Made by a program: the position numbers and the translations under genes
Shown here: positions 7,199 through 14,545 of the stretch, piece by piece
Layout: each line of letters opens with the position of its first letter
Position numbering within the stretch: position 1 is the first letter of the stretch
Notes under the pieces: generated by a model
Databases searched by the model: none
What the model was told of the DNA's origin: nothing
What the model saw: the letters and a program-made list of their open reading frames with translations, nothing else
Assembly (NCBI GenBank): GCA_002347725.1
Contig: DDXA01000003.1
Span: 1-64,000, forward strand
DNA from: Actinobacteria bacterium UBA2272
GTDB lineage: Bacteria; Actinomycetota; Coriobacteriia; Anaerosomatales; Anaerosomataceae
Length of the DNA stretch: 64,000 nucleotides
Direction of reading: 5' to 3'

Positions 7199-7945
7199 TT
7201 GGACATCCCGCGGATCTTCAACATCACCGAGAGCGCTCACCGCATCCACAACCCGATCACGCCCGAGAAGCTCGCCACCCTCGGCGCCGCGCTGCGCCTG
7301 GAACCGGGGACCCGGGTGCTCGACCTCGGCAGCGGTTCGGGGGAGATGCTGTGTACCTGGGCACGCGATCACGGCGTCATCGGCACCGGCATCGACATGA
7401 GCCAATTGTTTACCGGGCAAGCGAGACTCCGCGCTGAAGAACTCGGCGTCGCCGACCAGGTCGAGTTCATCCATGGCGACGCTGCGGGCTACGTCTCTGA
7501 CGAGAAGGTCGGTGTGGCAGCCTGTGTCGGCGCCACCTGGATCGCGGGGGGCGTCGCCGGCACCATCGAGCTTCTGGGGCGGAGCCTGCGCGCCGGAGGG
7601 GTCATCCTCATCGGCGAGCCCTACTGGCGGCAGTTGCCGCCGACAGAGGATGTTGCCAAGGGGTGTCTCGCCGGAGCGATCTCGGACTTCCTCGTGCTTC
7701 CAGAGCTCCTCGCGTCCTTCGGCCAGCTTGGCTACGACGTCGTTGAGATGGTTCTGGCCGACCAGGACGGCTGGGACAGGTACGAGGCGGCCAAGTGGCT
7801 CACCATGCGCCGATGGCTTGAAGCCAACCCCGACGACGAGCTGGCGAAAGATGTTCGGGCCCAACTCACCTCCGAACCCGAGCGCTACGCCACCTACACG
7901 CGTGAATACTTGGGCTGGGGTGTGTTCGCGCTGATGCCGCGGTGA
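7199..7945 (+). CDS. Class I SAM-dependent methyltransferase
   Basis: A 248-residue Rossmann-fold methyltransferase. Motif I is VLDLGSGSGEML, the acidic residue after strand 2 is in GTGIDMS, and a conserved HGDAAGY follows. The C-terminal half (WRQLPPTED to the end) resembles stand-alone small-molecule methyltransferases rather than rRNA or protein methylases; the acceptor is unknown. Start TTG 7199 is preferred because TAAGGAGA lies 9 bp upstream and upstream codons run into attC G. It lies convergent to the TetR gene. Confidence 0.8.
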   Translation: MDIPRIFNITESAHRIHNPITPEKLATLGAALRLEPGTRVLDLGSGSGEMLCTWARDHGVIGTGIDMSQLFTGQARLRAEELGVADQVEFIHGDAAGYVSDEKVGVAACVGATWIAGGVAGTIELLGRSLRAGGVILIGEPYWRQLPPTEDVAKGCLAGAISDFLVLPELLASFGQLGYDVVEMVLADQDGWDRYEAAKWLTMRRWLEANPDDELAKDVRAQLTSEPERYATYTREYLGWGVFALMPR

Positions 7946-8009
7946 TGGGCGAGGCGATCGAGGACATCGCCGCGCGCACGGCAGGCGCGAGCGCGCCGGC
8001 TCACTCTCC

Positions 8010-8732
8010 CTACCCGAGCGAGCGCTCAAGCCCGTCGAGGATCAGGCCGAGCCCGAACTCGAAAGCCGCTTCCTGGTCGAAAGGATTCTCGGCGTACTCG
8101 ATCGCGACGCGGGCCGCATACCGGTACCCGCCGTCGGGGATGGCCGCCAGGATCTCCCGAGCCACCTCGGTGCGTTCCAGCCCGTCCTCGATCGAGACAT
8201 CGGGCCGCTGCCGCTCGAAGCCGTAGAGGTAGCTGTCGAGCACGAGGAACGCGTTCGCAGCAGCCGAGGGCGAGAAGCCGGCCCCAATGAGTACGCCCAG
8301 CACGCGGTCCACGTACGCCAGGCTGTTGGGACCGGTCCGGTCGCGGGAGTCGATCAGGCCCGCGGCCCACCGATGGCGTGCAAAGACCTGGCGCGCGGAG
8401 ATCGCTCGGCGCCGCAGCGTCTCCTTCCAGAAGACGCCGTCGGTAGGCACGTCGATCTCGGACAAAGCGAGGTCCACCATGCCGCCGAGAAGGTCGTCCT
8501 TGCCGGCTATGTGGTTGTACAGCGATGCCGCTTTGACCTCGAGTCTTCGGCCAAGCTCGCGCATCGTGACCGATTCGATCCCGCACTCGTCGGCGAGGTC
8601 CACGGCTGCACGCAGCACGCGCTCCCGATTGAGCGTGTCCCGCGGTTCCTTGCTGCTCTTCGAGTGAGCGATGATGACGCCTCCTGTGGTCGGTAGTGCC
8701 GCCGCGACTACGTCTCCTTGACATACTAACAC
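8010..8732 (-). CDS. TetR/AcrR-family transcriptional regulator (TetR_C-type)
   Basis: A 240-residue repressor. The N-terminal helix-turn-helix (about residues 35-80) contains TMRELGRRLEVKAASLYNHIAGKDDLL, followed by a TetR class C-terminal ligand domain. The frame opens at GTG 8732, which lies inside operator 1. A strong AGGAGG at 8680-8685 sits just before the conserved region, but only ATC codons, and no ATG, GTG or TTG, follow it in frame, so the true start is uncertain. It is divergent from the DUF4386 gene and flanked by twin palindromes, so it probably represses itself and the rightward pair. Confidence 0.85.
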   Translation of the reverse strand: MLVCQGDVVAAALPTTGGVIIAHSKSSKEPRDTLNRERVLRAAVDLADECGIESVTMRELGRRLEVKAASLYNHIAGKDDLLGGMVDLALSEIDVPTDGVFWKETLRRRAISARQVFARHRWAAGLIDSRDRTGPNSLAYVDRVLGVLIGAGFSPSAAANAFLVLDSYLYGFERQRPDVSIEDGLERTEVAREILAAIPDGGYRYAARVAIEYAENPFDQEAAFEFGLGLILDGLERSLG

Positions 8733-8740
8733 TGTTAGTA
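8724..8740. promoter_or_regulatory. TetR operator 1
   Basis: TACTAACACTGTTAGTA is a perfect 7-bp-arm palindrome with a 3-bp centre, in the divergent region between the TetR gene and the DUF4386 gene. Confidence 0.75.
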
Positions 8741-8760
8741 CATTCTCTCCCAGGGGATAA

Positions 8761-8777
8761 TACTAACACCGTTAGTA
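8761..8777. promoter_or_regulatory. TetR operator 2
   Basis: TACTAACACCGTTAGTA has the same arms as operator 1. The two centres are 37 bp apart, so dimers would bind nearly the same face of the helix at 3.5 turns. Confidence 0.75.
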
Positions 8778-8819
8778 TACCAGCCGCATGCGGGAGTTGA
8801 ATAGGAAGGTGAGTCGGTC

Positions 8820-9524
8820 ATGAGCCAGGACAGGCGAACGGCGATAGTCGCAGGAGTGCTGTTCATAGTCGCTACGACGGCGAGCTTGCTCGGCAGGGTG
8901 GTGCTTCTGGATCCGATCCTCAAAGAAGGGACGGACATTCTTGCCAAGGTCGGCGCAAACCAGAACCAGGTGGCTGCGGGAGCGCTCTTCGGGCTGGTCG
9001 GCTTCTTCACGTGTGCCGGCATTGCCATAGCGCTGTATCCGGTCTTGAGGCGGTACAGCGAAGGCCTGGCGCTCGGCGCCGTGGGCTTGAGGATCATCGA
9101 GGGAGTGCTCTACAGCATCGGTGCGATCGCAGTGCTCTCGATGCTGACATTGAGCCGAGAATTCGTGGGAGCCGGCGCTCCGGCGTCATCGCACCTTCAA
9201 GCCTCCGGCGCACTACTGATGACAGTCCGCAGTTGGGCGGGCATGGCAGGGACCCTGGCCTTCTACCCGGCTGGCCTGCTCTACTACATCGTGTTCTATC
9301 GATCGAGGCTCATCCCTCGGTGGCTGTCCGGTTGGGGGATCGTTGCAGTCATGATGGGATTCGCGGCAAGCATCCTGGTCGTGTTCCAGATCATCACTCC
9401 CATGACGACCCCCCAGATCGTCTTGAACCTCCCGATCTTCTTGCAGGAGATGGTTCTGGCAGTGTGGCTGATCGCCAGGGGCTTCAGCCCATCCGCACTC
9501 GCTTCCCTGAGGGGCTCAGAGTGA
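8820..9524 (+). CDS. DUF4386 family membrane protein
   Basis: A 234-residue integral membrane protein with about six hydrophobic helices. The family-like opening RRTAIVAGVLFIVATTASLLG, the middle LRIIEGVLYSIGAI and the late FYPAGLLYYIVFYRSRLIPRWLSGWG match DUF4386, whose function is unknown. These genes often lie beside TetR or oxidoreductase genes, as here. ATG 8820 is used; its stop overlaps the start of the next gene by 4 bp (GTGA), so the two are translationally coupled and probably under TetR control through the twin operators. Confidence 0.85.
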   Translation: MSQDRRTAIVAGVLFIVATTASLLGRVVLLDPILKEGTDILAKVGANQNQVAAGALFGLVGFFTCAGIAIALYPVLRRYSEGLALGAVGLRIIEGVLYSIGAIAVLSMLTLSREFVGAGAPASSHLQASGALLMTVRSWAGMAGTLAFYPAGLLYYIVFYRSRLIPRWLSGWGIVAVMMGFAASILVVFQIITPMTTPQIVLNLPIFLQEMVLAVWLIARGFSPSALASLRGSE

Positions 9525-10441
9525 GAGCGGTAATCTGCACGCGCTACGGTCCGCCCGAGGTTCTCGTCATAGGGGAACTCGCAACTCCGGTTCCCCGGAA
9601 GAACGAAGTGCGCATACGCGTTCGAGCCACCGCCGTGACGTCGAGCGACTGCTACGTCCGGGGGCTGCGGCTGAGTCCCGTGTACCGGATGATGGCGCGA
9701 CTCGCGCTGGGGTGGAACGGGCCGAGGCAGCCGGTGCTCGGCATGGTGCTCTCAGGGGTGGTGGATGCGGTCGGGCCGGACGTCAGGTCATGTGCGGTGG
9801 GCGATCGGGTGTTCGGCTTCAACAAGTCCCTCTTCGGGACATACGCGCAGTACGTCTGTTGGCCCGAAGATGGACTTGTGGGCATGCGACCGGCCAACCT
9901 CACCGACGAGGAGGCGGCGGCGATTCCGTACGGCGGCCTCATCGCGCTCAGCTACCTGCGCAAGGCCGACGTCAGAGCGGGACAACGCGTTCTCGTCTTT
10001 GGGGCCTCGGGGGCCGTGGGCACGTCGGCGGTGCAGCTTGCCAAGCATCTCGGCGCGGAGGTCACCGGTGTCTGCAGCACCGCCAACGTCGAGCTCGTGG
10101 CATCCCTCGGCGCCACGAGAGTCGTCGACTACACCGTCGAGGATTTCGCGGAGGGGACGGAGCGCTACGACCTGATCTTCGACGCCGTGGGCAAGAGGAA
10201 GAGCGCGACGGCGCTTCGCCGGGGCCGGCGGGTGCTCGTCCCCGGGGGAGTCTGCATCTCGGTCGACGACGGCTCACCGAAGCTTCGTCGTGAGGACCTG
10301 GTGTTGCTCGGTGAGTTGGCCGCGCGGGGTGAGATCAGACCCGTGATCGATCGCACCTACGATCTGGACGACATCGTCGATGCGCACAAGTACGTCGACA
10401 AGGGGCACAAGCGCGGCAACGTGATCGTCAGCGTGGCGTAG
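9521..10441 (+). CDS. NAD(P)-dependent MDR oxidoreductase, quinone-oxidoreductase type
   Basis: A 306-residue medium-chain dehydrogenase/reductase. The N-terminal GroES-like domain (CTRYGPPEVL to VGDRVFGF) precedes a Rossmann domain with VLVFGASGAVGTSAVQLAKHLGAEVTGV. No catalytic zinc ligand set or structural Cys cluster is visible, so it belongs with zinc-free quinone/enone reductases. It probably reduces reactive carbonyls with NAD(P)H. It starts at GTG 9521, overlapping the DUF4386 stop. A TetR-controlled transporter-like gene plus enone reductase fits a detoxification unit; the inducer is unknown. Confidence 0.85.
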   Translation: MRAVICTRYGPPEVLVIGELATPVPRKNEVRIRVRATAVTSSDCYVRGLRLSPVYRMMARLALGWNGPRQPVLGMVLSGVVDAVGPDVRSCAVGDRVFGFNKSLFGTYAQYVCWPEDGLVGMRPANLTDEEAAAIPYGGLIALSYLRKADVRAGQRVLVFGASGAVGTSAVQLAKHLGAEVTGVCSTANVELVASLGATRVVDYTVEDFAEGTERYDLIFDAVGKRKSATALRRGRRVLVPGGVCISVDDGSPKLRREDLVLLGELAARGEIRPVIDRTYDLDDIVDAHKYVDKGHKRGNVIVSVA

Positions 10442-10460
10442 CGCCATGCGGTTCCCACCC

Positions 10461-10560
10461 GCCTACCTGGGCGTCGAGCAGAAGGCGCGCCCGTGTGCGG
10501 TAGACTCGGGCAGGGAGATAGGGTGAGGCGCGCCTCAGCTCACGCCCAGAGACGTTGGTT
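10461..10560 (+). mobile_element. attC-like site H (100 bp)
   Basis: GCCTACC (one mismatch from GCCTAAC) at 10461-10467 and GTTGGTT at 10554-10560 bound a repeat very close to site B. The arms GGGCGTCGAGCAGAAGGCGC and GCGCCTCAGCTCACGCCC pair. The loop carries TAGACT at 10501-10506. This is the last recognisable full copy. Confidence 0.75.
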
Positions 10561-10577
10561 CGAACCAGGAGTCTGTG

Positions 10578-10964
10578 ATGGAGAAGTCGGTCGCTCAGAA
10601 GGCCCATGTCAAACCCGCGGCCACCGTCGCTGTCCTGAACCCGGTCCCTGGCGTCGTCGAGTCGCTGGGCTTGCCCGAGACCGTCGAGTTCGTTGAGCCC
10701 CGTCACGCTCAGTTGGTCTTCCTGTTCACGAGCACTCGATCCGAACTCGAAGCGCAGATGCCGTCGGCCGTCGCACAGCTCGGTCCCGACTCGGCCATCT
10801 GGGTGTTCTTCCAGAAGGGTTCAAAGGCTGCCGGTCTCGACATGAACCGCGACAGCGTCTGGGCAGTCGCTGAAAGACTGGACCTGCGCCCCTTGGGTAT
10901 CATCGGTGTCGATGAGACGTGGGCAGTCTTCAGGTTCAGACGTGCTCGTGAGCGCGAGTCCTGA
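10578..10964 (+). CDS. DUF3052 family protein
   Basis: A 128-residue protein of the DUF3052 family, function unknown. Seen: the opening SVAQKAHVKPAATVAVLNP, a strand-rich middle with ELEAQMPSAVAQLGPDSAIWVFFQK, and the family signature VDETWAVFRFR near the end. The family lacks known catalytic residues. ATG 10578, just after CCAGGAG, was chosen over GTG 10575. It starts immediately after attC H, so it could be a last cassette, but no attC follows it. Confidence 0.78.
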   Translation: MEKSVAQKAHVKPAATVAVLNPVPGVVESLGLPETVEFVEPRHAQLVFLFTSTRSELEAQMPSAVAQLGPDSAIWVFFQKGSKAAGLDMNRDSVWAVAERLDLRPLGIIGVDETWAVFRFRRARERES

Positions 10965-11017
10965 CCTGTTGAAACGCGGTCCAGCAATGCAACCGGCGTG
11001 GAGGGGGAGGTTTCACC

Positions 11018-11530
11018 GTGGCACGCACCGCACTCGTGGCGTACGCCACCACGTACGGTTCCACCAGGGAGGTCGCCGAGGCGATCGCGTCGACTCTGCG
11101 CGCGGTCGGCGTTGACGTTGAGGTGATGCCCGCCCGGGACGTGAAGAGGCTCGACGGGTACAGCGCCGTCGTGCTCGGCGCGCCGCTCATCATCCACAAG
11201 CTTCAGAAGGATGCGCGGAACTTCCTGTCGCGCCACCAGAAGACGCTCAAAGACCTGCCGGTGGCGGTCTTCGTCCTCGGCCCGTGCAAGGAGCCGCGCG
11301 ACGAGGCCGAGTGGCACGACTGCCGCGAGCAGTTCGACAAGGTGCTTGCCGAGGTCGGCTGGCTCAAACCGGTTGCTGCCGAGCTGCTCGGCGGCCGGTT
11401 CGATCCGGCGCTGCTGAAGTTCCCGCTCAACAAGATGGCCGGCTCAGAACCGGCGAGCGATGCACGTGACTGGAGTGCCATCGAGGCCTGGGCAACCGGT
11501 CTGCCCGCGCAGCTGGGCCTCGCCAGCTAG
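11018..11530 (+). CDS. Flavodoxin-domain protein (HemG-like)
   Basis: A 170-residue flavodoxin-fold protein. The phosphate-binding loop YATTYGSTREVAEAIASTL near residues 9-27 binds FMN, and the layout (VVLGAPLIIHKLQKDARNFL, then a helical tail) resembles menaquinone-linked protoporphyrinogen oxidase HemG and related electron carriers. GTG 11018 follows GGGGGAGG by 7 bp. The next gene, 22 bp on, encodes a membrane-anchored FMN-binding domain, suggesting a short electron-transfer unit. A specific heme role is not shown. Confidence 0.8.
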   Translation: MARTALVAYATTYGSTREVAEAIASTLRAVGVDVEVMPARDVKRLDGYSAVVLGAPLIIHKLQKDARNFLSRHQKTLKDLPVAVFVLGPCKEPRDEAEWHDCREQFDKVLAEVGWLKPVAAELLGGRFDPALLKFPLNKMAGSEPASDARDWSAIEAWATGLPAQLGLAS

Positions 11531-11552
11531 CCGATCGAGGGGAGTCCACACG

Positions 11553-11990
11553 ATGTCGGGCACGCCTGCACCCACCGGAAGGAAGCGCGGTGGGCTCATG
11601 AAGGTCCTGATCGGCGTTGGCGTCGCCTTCCTGATCCTTGTGCTGGCGTTTGGGGTCATGGTCCTGATCACGGAAGGCCAGCGTCGGGAGGACCGCAACC
11701 TCGTAATCGCCGATGTGGACTTCTCGCAGGTCCCCGACGGCACCTACCGCGGCAGCTACGCGGGCTGGAACCAGTTCGACGTGCTCGTCACCGTGGCCGG
11801 CGGTACGGTCACGGACATCAAGATCGCCGAGGACTCCCGCAATCCATCAACCGCGGTCACCGACGAGGTGGTGGGGCTGATCGTGAGCGGACAGTCACTC
11901 GACTTGGACGCGGTCAGCGGCGCCACCGTCACAACCAACGCGCTGCTGAAGGCCGTGGAGCAAGCGCTCGTGGAGCAGCGTGCCGAGTAG
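11553..11990 (+). CDS. Membrane-anchored FMN-binding domain protein
   Basis: A 145-residue protein with one transmembrane helix (about residues 16-40) and an extracytoplasmic FMN-binding domain. DGTYRGSYAGWNQFDVLVTV opens the domain, and the SGATVTTNALLKAV motif near residue 120 holds the threonine that carries covalent FMN in RnfG/NqrC-type domains. The start is ATG 11553 with GAGGGGAG upstream. It probably passes electrons across or along the membrane, with the upstream flavodoxin-like protein as likely partner. Confidence 0.85.
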   Translation: MSGTPAPTGRKRGGLMKVLIGVGVAFLILVLAFGVMVLITEGQRREDRNLVIADVDFSQVPDGTYRGSYAGWNQFDVLVTVAGGTVTDIKIAEDSRNPSTAVTDEVVGLIVSGQSLDLDAVSGATVTTNALLKAVEQALVEQRAE

Positions 11991-12180
11991 GATGCGGGCG
12001 CGACGCCGTTACTCGAGGCTCGCCGAAGGATCGCACCTGTAACGCCCGGACAGATCGACCAAGCGTACACGGGAGGTCGGGCCAGAAGACGGAACGGTGC
12101 GGTAGACTCGGGCTGAAAGCGTTTGCCGGCGCGCCGCTGCTCAAGCGATGCGCGCAGAGCAACGACGACAGGAGAACACC

Positions 12181-13071
12181 GTGTCCCGCGCACTGAGATG
12201 GCTGCTGCCTGCGATCTTCGTCCTCACCGCTGTCGCCGCGCTTGCGGGGCTGTGGCCTGCCGACGGGACCTCGTATCCGCTGACGAACTTTCGCGGCGAA
12301 GAGGTCACGATCAACGCCCGCGGCCTCTACCACTGGGATACGGTCAGCATGGTGGCGCAGATGCAGGCAAACGACCTGATCGCTTTGGTGATGGGTCTGC
12401 CGCTGCTCGCGATCTCGTCTCGGCTGACCCTGCGTGGCTCGCTGCGCGGGCGCATCGTGCTTGCCGGTACGCTCGGCTTCATCTTGTACACCTACATCAC
12501 AATGGCGTTTGGCGCCCACTACAACGGGCTGTTCCTGGTGTATGTGGCGCTGTTCAGCATGAGTCTCTTCTCCTTCGTGATGGTGCTGATGACGTTTGAC
12601 ATCAACGCGCTCCCATCGCATTTCTCCGCGAAACTGCCTCGCGGCTGGATAGCCGGCTTCCTGTTCTTCGCGGCGGCGTTTCTCACGATCGCCTGGCTGG
12701 GGCGCATCGTGCCGACGATGGCCGTTCTTCCCGCGTCGTCGTTGCAAGCGGGCGGCGTTGCCGGCACGCCTGCGCTCGAGAACACCACCAGCATGTTCAT
12801 CCAGGCGATGGACCTCGGTGTGATCGTGCCCGTCTGCGTCCTCTCGGGCGTCTTGCTGCTGCGGCGCCATCCGTGGGGCTACCTGCTGGCATCCGTCGGT
12901 CTGCTCAAGTTCCTCACCCTCGGCATCGCCGTCGCGCTGATGGGGCTCAATATGGCGCGGGTGGGTGTCCCTATCAGCCCGGTCGAGCTTGGCATCTTCC
13001 TTGGGATGGCGGCTGCGGGTGCGGTGATGACGGCGATACTGCTCCACTTCGTTCGGGAGGAATGCTCTTGA
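12181..13071 (+). CDS. Polytopic membrane protein of unknown function
   Basis: A 296-residue protein with about eight hydrophobic segments. The first is at residues 5-24, then a soluble segment (about 25-60), then paired helices to the end. It is not assigned to a named family. GTG 12181 was chosen because AGGAG precedes it by 7 bp; an upstream ATG at 12148 lacks such a site. The stop overlaps the start of a CPBP protease gene, so the two are coupled, and the protein may be a substrate, partner or immunity-like companion of that protease (inference). Confidence 0.65.
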   Translation: MSRALRWLLPAIFVLTAVAALAGLWPADGTSYPLTNFRGEEVTINARGLYHWDTVSMVAQMQANDLIALVMGLPLLAISSRLTLRGSLRGRIVLAGTLGFILYTYITMAFGAHYNGLFLVYVALFSMSLFSFVMVLMTFDINALPSHFSAKLPRGWIAGFLFFAAAFLTIAWLGRIVPTMAVLPASSLQAGGVAGTPALENTTSMFIQAMDLGVIVPVCVLSGVLLLRRHPWGYLLASVGLLKFLTLGIAVALMGLNMARVGVPISPVELGIFLGMAAAGAVMTAILLHFVREECS

Positions 13072-13919
13072 TCGCAGCAAGTCGGAAGTTGAAGGCCCTC
13101 GCTCATCGGCTGGGGCCGTGGGGATTCCCGCTCGTGTACCTCGGGTGGGCATACCTGTTCTGGATCCCGGTACTCGGGTCCGAGGAGTCGGTCTGGTCGT
13201 TTCCCAACGTGCTGTTCTTCCTCGTAGGTGGCGCGAGCCCGGTGCTTGCCGGCATCACGTTGGCAGCTCTCACAGGCGGCAGGGAGCGGCTCCGCGAGCT
13301 GGGATGGCGGCTGGTCGACGTCCGCCGCATCAGCCTCCGATGGTTTGCCGTGGTATTCCTCTTCTGGCCGGTGTTCGATCTGCTCCTGGCGGGCGCGGCG
13401 GTCGTCCTCGGCGTGTCGGATCGGCCGCTGAACATCGTGTGGGATGTGATCACCAGACCCCAGACGCTCGCGTTCATGCTGCTGCTGTCGTTCGTCTTCC
13501 CGGCCGTTGAGGAAGTCGGCCTTCGCGGGTACTGGCTCGACGAGTTGCAGGAGCGCTTCAGTCCGACCGTCGCCGGTCTGATCAACGGAGCCGCCTGGGC
13601 GATCTGGCACACGCCGTTCGTGTGGTTCACGGGGTACTACGCCAACACGACCTTCAGTCCGCAGCTCTGGTGGTGGCTTCCTTCCATAGTCCTGCAGACA
13701 CTGCTGATCGTCTGGGTTTACAACGGCACGGGCCGAAGCATTCTGGCGGTGCTGCTGTTCCACGGGATGATGAACTTCACCGGCGAGTTCCTGGGCCTGG
13801 CCCCCGAGATGTTCCCGTTCATGTTGCTGGGCAGCTTCCTCGCCGCGACCGCAGTTGTGGTGTACTGGCGCCTGCAGGGGTACGGGCGGATTGCCGCTGC
13901 ACCACGCACGGGGGAGTGA
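13068..13919 (+). CDS. CPBP-family intramembrane metalloprotease
   Basis: A 283-residue membrane protein of the CAAX-protease/bacteriocin-processing (Abi) family. The glutamate motif EEVGLRGYW, the first histidine region IWHTPFVW and the second histidine FHGMMNF are all present, so it should be active. Roles in relatives include prenyl-protein processing and bacteriocin immunity. TTG 13068 with GGGAGG 7 bp upstream is preferred; ATG 13062 lies too close to that site. It overlaps the preceding membrane-protein gene by 4 bp. Confidence 0.85.
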   Translation: MIAASRKLKALAHRLGPWGFPLVYLGWAYLFWIPVLGSEESVWSFPNVLFFLVGGASPVLAGITLAALTGGRERLRELGWRLVDVRRISLRWFAVVFLFWPVFDLLLAGAAVVLGVSDRPLNIVWDVITRPQTLAFMLLLSFVFPAVEEVGLRGYWLDELQERFSPTVAGLINGAAWAIWHTPFVWFTGYYANTTFSPQLWWWLPSIVLQTLLIVWVYNGTGRSILAVLLFHGMMNFTGEFLGLAPEMFPFMLLGSFLAATAVVVYWRLQGYGRIAAAPRTGE

Positions 13920-14039
13920 TGCGCTCGTGGCTCAGCAGCATCTGGCGGGTCACAGGTCGAGCGCGCCGCGCAGGCGAGGCCCATGTGAGTGGTCCACCGG
14001 CCCGCCGGGTCCACGCTCATCCCTAGAGGAGGCGCACAT

Positions 14040-14519
14040 ATGCCACGCGTAGCACTCGACGCACCGGCTCCTGAGTTCAGCCTGCCCGATCTCAACGGCG
14101 ACCTGGTGAGTCTGGCGGACTTCAGGGGCCGCACGATCGTTCTCCTGGTCTTCAACCGGACCTTCGCTTGACCGTTCTGCCGGAGGCATATGGCGCAGTT
14201 GCGCCAAGACTACGCGCGGTTCGAGGAGCGGGATGTCGAAGTCGTGGTGGTCGGTCCGGAGGACGCGGCGGCGTTCTCGCAGTACTGGCAGGCCGAGTCA
14301 CTGCCGTTCGTCGGCATACCCGACCCCAAACACAGTGTGTTGAAGCTGTACGGGCAGGAGATCAACCTGTTCAAGCTGGGGCGGATGCCGGCCCAGGTGC
14401 TCATAGACAAAGCGGGTATCGCGCGCTTCGTCCACTACGGCCACAGCATGGATGATATCCCTGAGAACGATGAGATCCTGGCCCTCGCTGACGAGATAGG
14501 CAGGGCGAGTAGCGTGTAG
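14040..14519 (+). CDS. Selenocysteine-containing peroxiredoxin-like (AhpC/TSA) protein
   Basis: A 159-residue thioredoxin-fold protein read through an in-frame TGA at 14169-14171 (residue 44). Before it lies LPDLNGDLVSLADFRGRT, the usual redoxin opening; after it PFCRRHMAQLRQDY continues in the same frame, so the active site reads U-P-F-C, with Sec in place of the first Cys of a CxxC. The rest (VVVVGPED, PFVGIPDPKHSVLKLYG, PAQVLIDKAG) matches AhpC/TSA-like proteins. A hairpin fitting bacterial SECIS rules lies 20-35 bases after the TGA. ATG 14040 follows GAGGAGG. The role is probably thiol-dependent peroxide or disulfide reduction. The alternative, a nonsense mutation of TGC or TGT, is less likely. 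Confidence 0.85.
14191..14206 (+). promoter_or_regulatory. Bacterial SECIS-like hairpin
   Basis: TGGCGC-AGTT-GCGCCA forms a six-pair stem with a four-base loop whose second base is G. The loop starts 26 bases after the TGA, within the 16-37 base range known for bacterial SECIS elements read by SelB. Confidence 0.65.
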
Positions 14520-14545
14520 AGGCCGATGCGCGGACCCGATCCGCG

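Larger units (their letters stand above)
1..10560 (+). mobile_element. Integron gene-cassette array, left end outside window
   Basis: Short genes, all on the plus strand, alternate with attC sites that start near the preceding stop codon with an RYYYAAC-like box and end with GTTRRRY. This layout is firm from 1 to 4694. Two further attC-like repeats at 7064-7160 and 10461-10560 flank larger blocks, so the array probably once extended that far but is decaying. In integrons the GTTRRRY end faces away from the integrase, so intI and attI should lie left of position 1. No integrase is in the window. Confidence 0.82.

Noticed and set aside
8724..8777. TACTAAC/GTTAGTA repeats as attC cores
   Set aside because: They are short, perfectly symmetric 17-bp palindromes in a divergent promoter region beside a TetR gene; operator function explains them better.
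14040..14171. Reading the AhpC/TSA-like gene as two fragments or a nonsense pseudogene
   Set aside because: The TGA falls exactly at the catalytic cysteine position, the frame is otherwise intact and a SECIS-like hairpin follows; selenocysteine is the simpler explanation.
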